DNA from: Chloroflexi bacterium UBA6077
GTDB taxonomy: Bacteria > Chloroflexota > UBA6077
Direction: 5' to 3'
Assembly (NCBI GenBank): GCA_002436065.1
Contig: DIXP01000017.1
Coordinates: forward strand, 1-24,092
DNA length: 24,092 bases
Numbering within the stretch: the stretch's first letter is position 1; every line of letters begins with the position of its first letter. A model generated the notes under the pieces. It searched no databases, was not told where the DNA came from, and saw nothing but the letters and a program-made list of their open reading frames with translations. Made by a program: the position numbers and the translations under genes. This document shows positions 1 to 5,865 of this stretch, in pieces.

Positions 1-290
1 AACTTGATCCGTTAGACACTAAGTAATCGGCACTTTAGGCCTTTTCTTGATGACATGCGACGGTTGAACACGCGATCTCGTTGAGTCTAAAGCTGGAGAT
101 TAGGCCGCCTGCTGACCGGCAACACAGACCTAAACATGTGGTCCTGGTTTGGGTTGGCGTTCAGGCGAGCGTAGACCCAGACCGCCGCGGCCTTGGAGAC
201 CCCAGCGGCCCAGGAGACCCCAGCGGTCTCGGGAGAAAGCACGCCCAATCCCAGGCCAGGTGGCTAACTCTTCGGGGTGTTGTGTGACGT

Positions 291-358
291 CTCGGCCGTG
301 AACGGCCGGGCTAATTACGATAGGGCTGACGCGGTTAGCCTGGCTGTTCACGGCCGAG
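291..358. repeat. 24-bp inverted repeat, long hairpin
   Basis: The arms 291-314 (ctcggccgtgaacggcc then gggctaa) and 335-358 are reverse complements at 22 of 24 positions, and both mismatches become G-U pairs in RNA. The loop is 20 nt. There is no T-tract after either arm, so it is not a standard intrinsic terminator. It may be the terminator-like end of an upstream gene, a REP-like element, or a structured leader for the gene starting at 508. Confidence 0.6.
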
Positions 359-400
359 GCTGTTCACACTTTGCCGCGTTGAGCCACAGACCTGCTGATC

Positions 401-429
401 TTGACATCGACGCGGGGCAGCTATAGCAT
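401..429 (+). promoter_or_regulatory. Candidate sigma-70 promoter for the pfk-fba pair
   Basis: A perfect -35 hexamer TTGACA (401-406) is followed after 17 nt by TAGCAT (424-429), a fair -10 (tatagc at 422 is an alternative with 15 nt spacing). Transcription would start about 70 nt before the phosphofructokinase start codon and read through the four 11-bp repeats. The call rests on hexamer matches only. Confidence 0.4.
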
Positions 430-456
430 GATGAAGGTTATGACATTATATCCTCA

Positions 457-500
457 CGATTCAAACATGATTCTAGTATGATTCTAACCTGATTCTGGAA
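457..500 (+). repeat. Four 11-bp phased direct repeats
   Basis: Four contiguous 11-bp units begin at 457, 468, 479 and 490: cgattcaaaca, tgattctagta, tgattctaacc and tgattctggaa. The core (t/c)gattc is kept in all four and TGATTCT in three. The period of 11 bp is close to one helical turn, so all copies face the same side of the DNA. The array ends at the ribosome binding site of the gene starting at 508, which suits an operator or a translational control site. Confidence 0.55.
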
Positions 501-507
501 GGGAACT

Positions 508-1731
508 GTGACTAGAATGCACGGGAATCTGCTGGTAGGGCAATCGGGTGGCCCGACCATGGTAATCAACAGCACCCTGGCTGGGGTGATCCGAGAGGCC
601 AGACTGCACGAGGAGATCGGCGAGATCTACAGTATGTCCGCTGGCATCCAGGGGCTGTTGGACGAGGAGATCTACGACCTCCGCCGCCAGCCGCCCGACC
701 TGGTGGAGTCGCTGCAGCGTACCCCGGGATCGGCCCTCAGCACCTGCCGATATCGGGTCAAGCCAGATGAATACGAGCGGATCCTCCAGATACTGAAGGC
801 CCATGACATCCGCTACTTCCTGTATATCGGCGGGAACGACTCCGCCGATACCAGCGCCCAGATAGCCCGCGTGGTAGAGGCCGACGGGTACGAGATGCGG
901 GTCATCGGCCTACCTAAGACCATCGACAACGACCTGCCCCACACGAACCACTGCCCGGGCTACGGCAGCGTTGCACGTTACATCGCCATCAGCACCATGG
1001 AGGCCGGAGCCGACATTCGCAGCCAGCGGAGCTTCACCCCTATCGACTTTATCGAGACGATGGGGCGGGACACCGGTTGGATCGCCGCCGCCGCCGCGCT
1101 GGGGAAGCGGCGAGAGGCCGACCCTCCCCACCTGGTCTACGTTCCGGAGAGGCCGGTCCGGCTGGAAGAGCTGCTGGAGGATGTACAGGGGGTTTACAAC
1201 CGGTACGGCTACGCCGTGGTCGTCGTCTCGGAGGGGCTGCGGAACGAAGAGGGCCATACCCTGGTGGAGTCCTCAGGGGCGCTGGAGGTGGACGCCTTCG
1301 GACACAGGCAGCGGGGCGGCGTGGGTGAGTACCTGGCCCGCATGGCTATGGAGCGACTCGGGATCAAGGCGCGAGCGGAGAAGCCGGGTGTTCTACAGCG
1401 CGCAACGATCTCGCTGGCCTCCCGTGTGGACATTCAGGAAGCCGTGATGCTGGGGGCGGCGGGGGTGAGGTACGCCCTGCAGGGCATCAGCGGCCAGTTG
1501 GTGATCCTGGTGCGAGAGCCAGGCCCACAATACAGCTGTCGGCCGGGACTCGTCCCGTTGGAGCAGGCGGCCAATGGGGTGAAGCGGCTCCCGGACGAGT
1601 TCATGGATTACGAGAATCACCTCCCCACACAGCAGTTCCACGAGTACGCCATGCCCCTGATCGGGGATCCGCTACCGCAGTTCGCGCTGCTGCGGGAGGC
1701 CAGGGTGGAGAAGCTGCTCCCGCCGCGATAG
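508..1731 (+). CDS. 6-phosphofructokinase, probably PPi-dependent
   Basis: Phosphorylates fructose 6-phosphate to fructose 1,6-bisphosphate in the cytoplasm. The 407-residue protein starts at GTG 508 behind 'ggaaggga'; ATG 517 is an alternative. Visible motifs are the N-terminal phosphate loop GQSGGPT (11-17), YIGGNDSADT (106-115) at the donor site, PKTIDND (136-142) and MGRDTGW (185-191). In this superfamily the lysine of PKTID is typical of pyrophosphate-dependent enzymes; ATP enzymes usually have GTIDND. The GGND form replaces the GGDG of ATP enzymes and the GGDD of many PPi enzymes, so phosphoryl donor choice is inferred, not proven. An aldolase follows after about 108 bp, so substrate passes directly to the next gene product. 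With a PPi donor the step would be reversible and could serve gluconeogenesis as well. Confidence 0.9.
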   Translation: MTRMHGNLLVGQSGGPTMVINSTLAGVIREARLHEEIGEIYSMSAGIQGLLDEEIYDLRRQPPDLVESLQRTPGSALSTCRYRVKPDEYERILQILKAHDIRYFLYIGGNDSADTSAQIARVVEADGYEMRVIGLPKTIDNDLPHTNHCPGYGSVARYIAISTMEAGADIRSQRSFTPIDFIETMGRDTGWIAAAAALGKRREADPPHLVYVPERPVRLEELLEDVQGVYNRYGYAVVVVSEGLRNEEGHTLVESSGALEVDAFGHRQRGGVGEYLARMAMERLGIKARAEKPGVLQRATISLASRVDIQEAVMLGAAGVRYALQGISGQLVILVREPGPQYSCRPGLVPLEQAANGVKRLPDEFMDYENHLPTQQFHEYAMPLIGDPLPQFALLREARVEKLLPPR

Positions 1732-1797
1732 CACCAAGCGGGTTGTGGGTGTAATCTGGGGTGTCCACGAGAATGCTCTACTATTGACGATAGGTGG

Positions 1798-1816
1798 CCT
1801 GCGGGAGGTCCGCAGG
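1798..1816. promoter_or_regulatory. Small hairpin in pfk-fba intergenic gap
   Basis: A perfect 7-bp stem cctgcgg/ccgcagg with the 5-nt loop gaggt lies about 23 nt upstream of the aldolase start. There is no T-run. It may be an mRNA processing or stability structure between the two cistrons, or chance in GC-rich DNA. Confidence 0.35.
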
Positions 1817-1839
1817 ACTTGGCGAAGGAGGACTCTACA

Positions 1840-2682
1840 ATGCTGGTCCCTATGGGTGAACTGCTGCAGGATGGGCTGAAGAGGAAGTACGCCCTGGGCG
1901 CCTTCGACGTGTGCAACCTGGAGATGGCGGAGTCGGTGCTCCAGGCGGCGGTGGACAACAGCTCCCCGGTCATCGTGGCCATCGCCGAGGGCTTCTTCAA
2001 GGAGGTCCGATTCGAGACGCTGGTGAGCTGCATCAAGGAGCAGGGGGCTCCCTTGAAGATCCCGGTCGCGATCATCCTGGACCACGGCCGTAGCTACGAG
2101 TCGTGCGTGCGGGCCATCCGCGCCGGGGTGACCTCCGTCATGTTCGACGGGTCGGCGCTGCCCTACGAGGAAAACGTGAGGATCACCCGCGACGTGGTGA
2201 GGGCGGCGAGGGCTGTGGGGGTGACCTCCGAGGCTGAGGTCGGCCACGTGGGATTGGGCACCGAGTACGAGAAGACGGAGTCCGGCCTGACGAAGCCCGA
2301 GGAGGCAGCTCAATTCGTCGCCGACACCGGTGTGGACGCCCTGGCAGTGGCCGTCGGCACGGCCCACGGCAAGTACAAGGGCGAGCCTAAGATCCACTAC
2401 GACCTGCTGTCCACCATTTACGATACGGTGAAGATGCCCCTGGTGCTCCATGGCGGCTCTTCCACGGGCGACGAGCGGCTGAAGAGGTCCATCGACTACG
2501 GCATCGCCAAGGTCAACATCTACACCGACATGGCCGAGGAGGCGAAGCGGCGGATCAAGAAGACCCTCGACGAGCGGTACGACAAGGTCCGGATGAACGA
2601 TCTGATCCACGAGACCAGGAACGCCTTCAGGGAAGTGGCGACCCATTACATGCAGCTGTTCGGCTCCGAGGGCAAGGCTTAG
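1840..2682 (+). CDS. Class II fructose-bisphosphate/ketose-bisphosphate aldolase
   Basis: A zinc-dependent aldolase that cleaves fructose 1,6-bisphosphate (or a related ketose bisphosphate such as tagatose 1,6-bisphosphate) to dihydroxyacetone phosphate and an aldehyde phosphate. I place the start at ATG 1840, where gaaggagga sits 7 nt upstream; a TTG at 1819 would lie before that site. The 280 residues match family length. Zinc and catalytic motifs are visible: ILDHG (79-83, catalytic Asp81 and ligand His82), EAEVG (131-135), GTAHG (173-177, His176) and LHGGSS (203-208, His204). Known families with this outline are Fba, GatY and KbaY; sequence by eye cannot separate them. It forms a pair with the upstream phosphofructokinase, which argues for fructose 1,6-bisphosphate. 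Confidence 0.9.
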   Translation: MLVPMGELLQDGLKRKYALGAFDVCNLEMAESVLQAAVDNSSPVIVAIAEGFFKEVRFETLVSCIKEQGAPLKIPVAIILDHGRSYESCVRAIRAGVTSVMFDGSALPYEENVRITRDVVRAARAVGVTSEAEVGHVGLGTEYEKTESGLTKPEEAAQFVADTGVDALAVAVGTAHGKYKGEPKIHYDLLSTIYDTVKMPLVLHGGSSTGDERLKRSIDYGIAKVNIYTDMAEEAKRRIKKTLDERYDKVRMNDLIHETRNAFREVATHYMQLFGSEGKA

Positions 2683-2696
2683 GGCCCTTAACACAA

Positions 2697-2774
2697 CCAC
2701 GGAGACACGGAGTGCACGGAGACGGCACGGAGCCTACACAGAGAGGACTCCGTGCCGTCTCCGTGTCTCCGTGG
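2697..2774. repeat. Large hairpin built from 'cacggag' repeats
   Basis: The 5' arm (2697-2732, ccacggagacacggag...) pairs with the 3' arm (2748-2774, ctccgtgccgtctccgtg...) over 27 bp. The 5' arm carries an extra 9-nt unit tgcacggag, which would form a bulge. It begins 14 nt after the aldolase stop, so it could end transcription, although no T-tract follows. The internally repeated 'cacggaga' motif resembles a dispersed palindromic repeat. Confidence 0.6.
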
Positions 2775-2817
2775 CGAGTTCTGCTGGGCAAGGCGTAGTC
2801 CAGAACGGAGGGAACCG

Positions 2818-2902
2818 ATGGACGGAGAGGCGGTCCCGCCCCCGATCAAGGGCACCATGAAGGCCGCAGTGCTGCACGCCCCTCGGGACGCCCGGGTGCC
2901 CG
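2818..2902 (+). pseudogene. Zinc alcohol dehydrogenase, N-terminal remnant
   Basis: A good ribosome binding site (cggaggga, 4 nt before ATG 2818) leads into a short reading frame. It contains MKAAVLHAPRDARV, the typical opening of medium-chain zinc-dependent alcohol/threonine/sorbitol dehydrogenases. After about 28 codons the homology stops and the frame continues as low-complexity Gly/Arg/Trp sequence made by GC-rich repeats. I see no zinc-ligand or GxGxxG motif downstream. This is the 5' stump of a dehydrogenase that may once have formed a sugar operon with the two genes before it. The 3' boundary is approximate. Confidence 0.5.
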
Positions 2903-2917
2903 TCGCGATTCCTGGCC

Positions 2918-3047
2918 GGCGCTGGTCTGGACGGCCGGGCGGCACGGGCAACGGTGCCTGGGTGGCAGGGGCAACGGCGGCTGGATCACGCTGGTCTGGA
3001 CGCCTGAGTGGTGCGGGCGATCCCGGGACGGCGCTGGTCTGGACGGC
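2918..3047. repeat. Repeated 'ggcgctggtctggacggc' units
   Basis: The 18-mer ggcgctggtctggacggc occurs exactly at 2918-2935 and 3030-3047, and a partial copy (gctggtctggacgcc) lies at 2990-3004. They sit where the dehydrogenase remnant loses homology, so the repeats probably took part in the deletion or expansion that destroyed that gene. Confidence 0.6.
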
Positions 3048-3064
3048 TGGCCATGAATGGACCA

Positions 3065-3173
3065 GGCTGAGACGCTCAAGGACGCTGAAGCGCCTTCCCC
3101 CGATATCGACTTCGCGCTGGAGGCTAGCTGGAGGCGCACTCAGCGCCCTTCAGGGTGCTTTAGCGTCTCAGTC
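3065..3173. repeat. Imperfect long inverted repeat
   Basis: The arm 3065-3093 (ggctgagacgctcaagg...) and the arm 3143-3173 (...gctttagcgtctcagtc) are imperfect reverse complements over about 29-31 nt, separated by about 50 nt. It may be an old MITE or a structured RNA. I see no T-box, riboswitch or other known consensus in it. Confidence 0.45.
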
Positions 3174-3448
3174 CGATTGCTTCAGCCTGATCTTTATCCA
3201 CATCTCTTGGCCCAGCCGTAGGGCCGGCTGGGACATCCATCGCTCGGCCGCGTCCAGAGCGGGCTCCGGGGCCGCGTCGGACGGGCTGTCCTGGTGGTGC
3301 ATGAGGGGCCGCCCCGAAATATGGCCTACGGAGCGGCTGTAAAGCCAGGCCTTCCACGAAGCTGTTATACGATGTGGGTAAAGATCAGCACTTCAGCGTC
3401 GGGCGGCATTGCGCCACCAGGCTCTCCCCGGAAAGCCGACGGGCGCCC
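3174..3448. other. Non-coding stretch, no supported gene
   Basis: Nothing here supports a gene. One short minus-strand frame (3168-3302, 44 residues) has fairly protein-like composition but no ribosome binding site and no recognisable family. GC-rich inverted patches such as cagccgtagggccggctg are present but not distinctive. Confidence 0.4.
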
Positions 3449-3456
3449 CCTGGACT

Positions 3457-3603
3457 CTGAAATTGCACCATTAAGAGTAGGCAGTCCTGACAAGGACAAT
3501 GGTAACCGTCATTCCTCAAAGCAGGGATGACGGGAGGGATGCGGGTTGACGATGGATCTTGCCTGCTGCTGCCGCGAAGACGCTCCTTATGGTGCAATTT
3601 CAG
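3457..3603. mobile_element. MITE-like element with 15-bp TIRs and 8-bp TSD
   Basis: The element is 147 bp. Perfect 15-bp terminal inverted repeats are ctgaaattgcaccat (3457-3471) and atggtgcaatttcag (3589-3603). They are flanked by the 8-bp direct repeat cctggact (3449-3456 and 3604-3611), a target-site duplication; a further cctggact follows at 3612-3619, so the target may already have been repetitive. Inside is a hairpin ccgtcattcc/gggatgacgg (about 3508-3535) and no coding frame. A second copy, about 90 percent identical over roughly 58 bp, starts at 24019. It must have been moved by a transposase encoded elsewhere; 8-bp duplications occur in several IS families, so the family is not assigned. 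Confidence 0.8.
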
Positions 3604-3627
3604 CCTGGACTCCTGGACTGTCTGCGT

Positions 3628-3656
3628 TTGCGACTCTTCCATAACGCTGTTAGAAT
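3628..3656 (+). promoter_or_regulatory. Candidate promoter of the symporter gene
   Basis: TTGCGA (3628-3633) and TAGAAT (3651-3656) are separated by exactly 17 nt, matching four and five of six sigma-70 consensus bases. It lies just downstream of the MITE and about 95 nt before the symporter start. A small hairpin gggca/tgccc at 3660-3675 would be in the leader RNA. Confidence 0.45.
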
Positions 3657-3751
3657 GCCGCGGGCAATCGTGCCCTTCTCTCCCCCAAGGGACGGAGTCG
3701 TCTGGTTCGGCTCGTCCCCCTCATTGACACCTTAATAGGGGTGGTTTAGCC

Positions 3752-5260
3752 ATGGAATTGAAGCTGTCGATCCTCGTCCTCTACGTAGCGGCCATGTTGT
3801 ACCTGGGCTACGTGGGCATGCGCCGCACAAAGACGGTGGGCGATTTCTTCCTTGGAGGCCGCACCATCGGCCCCTGGATGTCGGCCTTCGCCTACGGCAC
3901 CACCTACTTCTCCGCCGTGCTGTTCGTCGGCTACGCCGGAAAGCTGGGATGGGGCTTCGGCCCCCACACTCTATGGATAGTCGCCGGCAACACCGTCGTC
4001 GGCTCGCTCCTAGCCTGGATGGTGTTGGCCAAGCGAACCCGCATCATGACGGCCAAGCTCGGGGCGATGACGATGCCGGAGTTCTTCGAGGCCCGCTACG
4101 GCAGCCGCGCCCTGCGAGTAATGTCTGCCCTCATTATCTTCGCCTTCCTGGTCCCCTACTCCGCCTCCGTCTACATGGGGCTGAGCTACCTCTTCGAGGT
4201 CAACCTGGGCATCTCCTACGTCTATGCTCTGACCCTGATGGCCGCCCTCACCGGGGTCTATCTGATGATGGGCGGCTACTTCGCCCTCACCCTGACGGAC
4301 TTCCTGCGGGGCATCGTGGAGATCTTCGGGTCCATCTTCATGGTCGTCTTCCTGGTGAACCTGGTGGGCGGCTTCGGCCCTGCCTGGGACCAGGCGTGGG
4401 CGATCAGCTACCCGGGCTTTAGCCAGGTCAGCCTCCCTGCCATCGGGGGGGTCCTTCCCGAGGCCCAGTTCCCGGGCTGGATGGTGCTGGCCTCCCTGGT
4501 GCTGATCACCAGTATCGGTCCCTGGGGCATGCCCCAGATGGTGCAGAAGTTCTACTCCCTCAAGAGCGAGAAGGACGTGACCCGCGCCATGATCGTGGCC
4601 ACCGGCTTCGCCCTGATCATCTCTTTCGCAGCCTACTTTTCGGGAGCGCTGACCCACCTGTTCTACCAGGCGCCGCCTATAGACCCTTCCACGGGGAAGG
4701 CATCGGCCGACTACCTCATGCCCCACCTTCTGACCGAGAAGATACCGGGGTGGGCATCGCTGCTGATGTTGCTGCTGGTGCTCTCGGCCTCCATGTCCAG
4801 CCTCTCCTCCCTGGTGCTGGTCTCCAGTTCCTCCATAGCGATCGACCTGTACGCCCGGGACGCGAACCCCAAGCCCACCCCCAAGCAGACGATGTTGCTG
4901 CTCCGGGCGCTGTGCGGACTCTTTGTCCTGGCCTCCCTGGTGATCGCCCTCGGCAAACCGGCCTTCATCCTCTCCCTGATGGTGATCTCCTGGGGCGCAA
5001 TAGGAGGCTCCTTCGTGGCCCCCTACGTCTACGGCCTGTTCCTGCCCTGGGCCAATCGAATCGGGGCGATCGCCGGATTGCTGACTGGGCTGGGCACCGC
5101 CCTGACCCTCTTCATCCTCTGGGGTGAGCCTGGCGTGCCCCTGGCCGGCGCCGTAGCCATGATCGTGCCCATGATCGTCCTGCCGGTCGTGAGCTACGCG
5201 ACGAGGGGCACGGAGGCGCGGGGCGCGAAGCTGGCAAGCAGCATCGCGACGGAGGGGTAG
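3752..5260 (+). CDS. Sodium:solute symporter (SSS family)
   Basis: An inner-membrane Na+-coupled uptake carrier of the SSS family (relatives: PanF, PutP, sialic acid and sugar carriers). The 502 residues are almost wholly hydrophobic, with about 13 likely membrane helices. The opening fits the family: a first helix at about residues 5-22, then the cytoplasmic segment DFFLGGRTIGPWMSAFAYG (about 31-49). Also visible are a WGMPQMVQKFYSLKS loop in the middle and an SASMSSLSSLVLVSSS helix resembling the family's Na2-site segment. ATG 3752 has ggggtgg about 9 nt upstream. The gene stands alone between decayed DNA, so substrate cannot be read from context. A frameshifted 84-bp fragment of a close relative lies at 13767-13850. 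Confidence 0.88.
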   Translation: MELKLSILVLYVAAMLYLGYVGMRRTKTVGDFFLGGRTIGPWMSAFAYGTTYFSAVLFVGYAGKLGWGFGPHTLWIVAGNTVVGSLLAWMVLAKRTRIMTAKLGAMTMPEFFEARYGSRALRVMSALIIFAFLVPYSASVYMGLSYLFEVNLGISYVYALTLMAALTGVYLMMGGYFALTLTDFLRGIVEIFGSIFMVVFLVNLVGGFGPAWDQAWAISYPGFSQVSLPAIGGVLPEAQFPGWMVLASLVLITSIGPWGMPQMVQKFYSLKSEKDVTRAMIVATGFALIISFAAYFSGALTHLFYQAPPIDPSTGKASADYLMPHLLTEKIPGWASLLMLLLVLSASMSSLSSLVLVSSSSIAIDLYARDANPKPTPKQTMLLLRALCGLFVLASLVIALGKPAFILSLMVISWGAIGGSFVAPYVYGLFLPWANRIGAIAGLLTGLGTALTLFILWGEPGVPLAGAVAMIVPMIVLPVVSYATRGTEARGAKLASSIATEG

Positions 5261-5272
5261 ACATTATAGTCC

Positions 5273-5292
5273 TCTCTCCCAGGAGGGAGAGA
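5273..5292. terminator. Hairpin after symporter gene
   Basis: A perfect 8-bp stem tctctccc/gggagaga with the 4-nt loop agga lies 13 nt after the symporter stop. It lacks a U-tract. It probably ends or stabilises the symporter mRNA. Confidence 0.5.
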
Positions 5293-5346
5293 CGAAGAAC
5301 CTTATGAAGACCAAGCAGATCTCAAGTGTCTATCGATAACCGCGTA

Positions 5347-5444
5347 GCCTCTGGTTGCAGCAATGTCCTTCGGGGCCAACTGACAGCTCAGCGGTCTAAT
5401 ATGGGGCGGGTTAGCCTGTTCTGCTTGGGCATGCAACCAGAGGC
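5347..5444. repeat. 13-bp perfect inverted repeat around 72 bp
   Basis: gcctctggttgca (5347-5359) and tgcaaccagaggc (5432-5444) are perfect reverse complements. No target-site duplication is visible beside them and the interior has no coding frame. It is either a small element scar or a long-range RNA stem. Nothing else recognisable lies between 5293 and 5491. Confidence 0.5.
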
Positions 5445-5491
5445 ATCTTCTTGCCTGAAGGTATGCCCTCACCTCTACAACTCGTCGGTCT

Positions 5492-5504
5492 GAGGCGAAG
5501 CCTC
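5492..5504 (-). terminator. Short hairpin after RraA-like remnant
   Basis: A 5-bp stem gaggc/gcctc with loop gaa lies directly beyond the minus-strand stop codon at 5506-5508. It is short and has no clear T-run. It may be the old terminator of the decayed gene. Confidence 0.3.
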
Positions 5505-5505
5505 G

Positions 5506-5853
5506 TTAGTGATCGATCACCCTGCGCCAGTCTTCATAGACATCCTCCGCATCCTCCCATGGGACCACCACAATACATTCTTCGTCCGCTACCACAATAT
5601 CCCCCGGTTCACGATCACACTTCCCCAGGCGATGGGTAGTTGAGGGGGTCCGCGTGTCTATCGGGGCGCGCTCTGAAGACCGGGGCCCGAAGGTGGTCGA
5701 GGCGACACGACAATTCGCTGGGCAGGCGATTCTTGTGCGGACGGACGTGAGCCGGGGGATGACGTCGATCGCCTCGTGAACGAGACTGTTCGCTAGTAGG
5801 CGCGATTCGTGAACCATGCCCACACGTTCCCTGGACGCGGATGCGGGGATCAC
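5506..5853 (-). pseudogene. RraA-like (HMG aldolase family) remnant
   Basis: The minus-strand frame ends in PGDIVVADEECIVVVPWEDA followed by EDVYEDWR. This matches the C-terminal signature of the RraA / 4-hydroxy-4-methyl-2-oxoglutarate aldolase family (typically PGDIVVADxDGVVVVP). The upstream part (VHEAIDV...LTSVRTRIACPA) loosely resembles the family's N-terminal DALD...GPA segment. The central region, with the usual GG...Rp..Gd motifs, is missing. At 115 residues the frame is about half normal length (roughly 200-230), so I read it as a gene with a large internal deletion. The first part of the frame and its start codon are uncertain. It lies downstream of the MalT-like regulator on the same strand. 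Confidence 0.5.
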
Positions 5854-5865
5854 TGAGTCATCGCA

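Larger units (their letters stand above)
1..507. other. Non-coding leader region with repeats
   Basis: I recognise no gene here. Open frames on either strand have no convincing ribosome binding site and no protein-like composition. The stretch holds two 18-bp tandem units (195-212 and 213-230, each starting ggagaccccagcgg), the second containing a small hairpin gagacc/ggtctc (214-230). It also holds a long hairpin at 291-358, a promoter-like site near 401-429, and four 11-bp phased repeats at 457-500. The last two are listed separately. Confidence 0.5.

Noticed and set aside
195..230. Possible CRISPR or iteron array from 18-bp tandem units
   Set aside because: Only two copies, no spacers and no cas or replication genes nearby; the 20-bp units at 10171 fail for the same reason.
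1672..2700. Long minus-strand frame (342 residues) opposite the aldolase gene
   Set aside because: It is antisense to a clear class II aldolase with all metal ligands, and has the His/Gly/Arg-rich look of a GC-rich shadow frame with no family match.
3065..3300. Possible T-box or other riboswitch from the paired arms
   Set aside because: No T-box or other riboswitch consensus is visible and no biosynthetic or aminoacylation gene follows.
3168..3302. 44-residue minus-strand frame ending LGQEMWIKIRLKQSD
   Set aside because: Composition is fairly protein-like, but there is no ribosome site, no known family, and it lies in repeat-rich decayed DNA.
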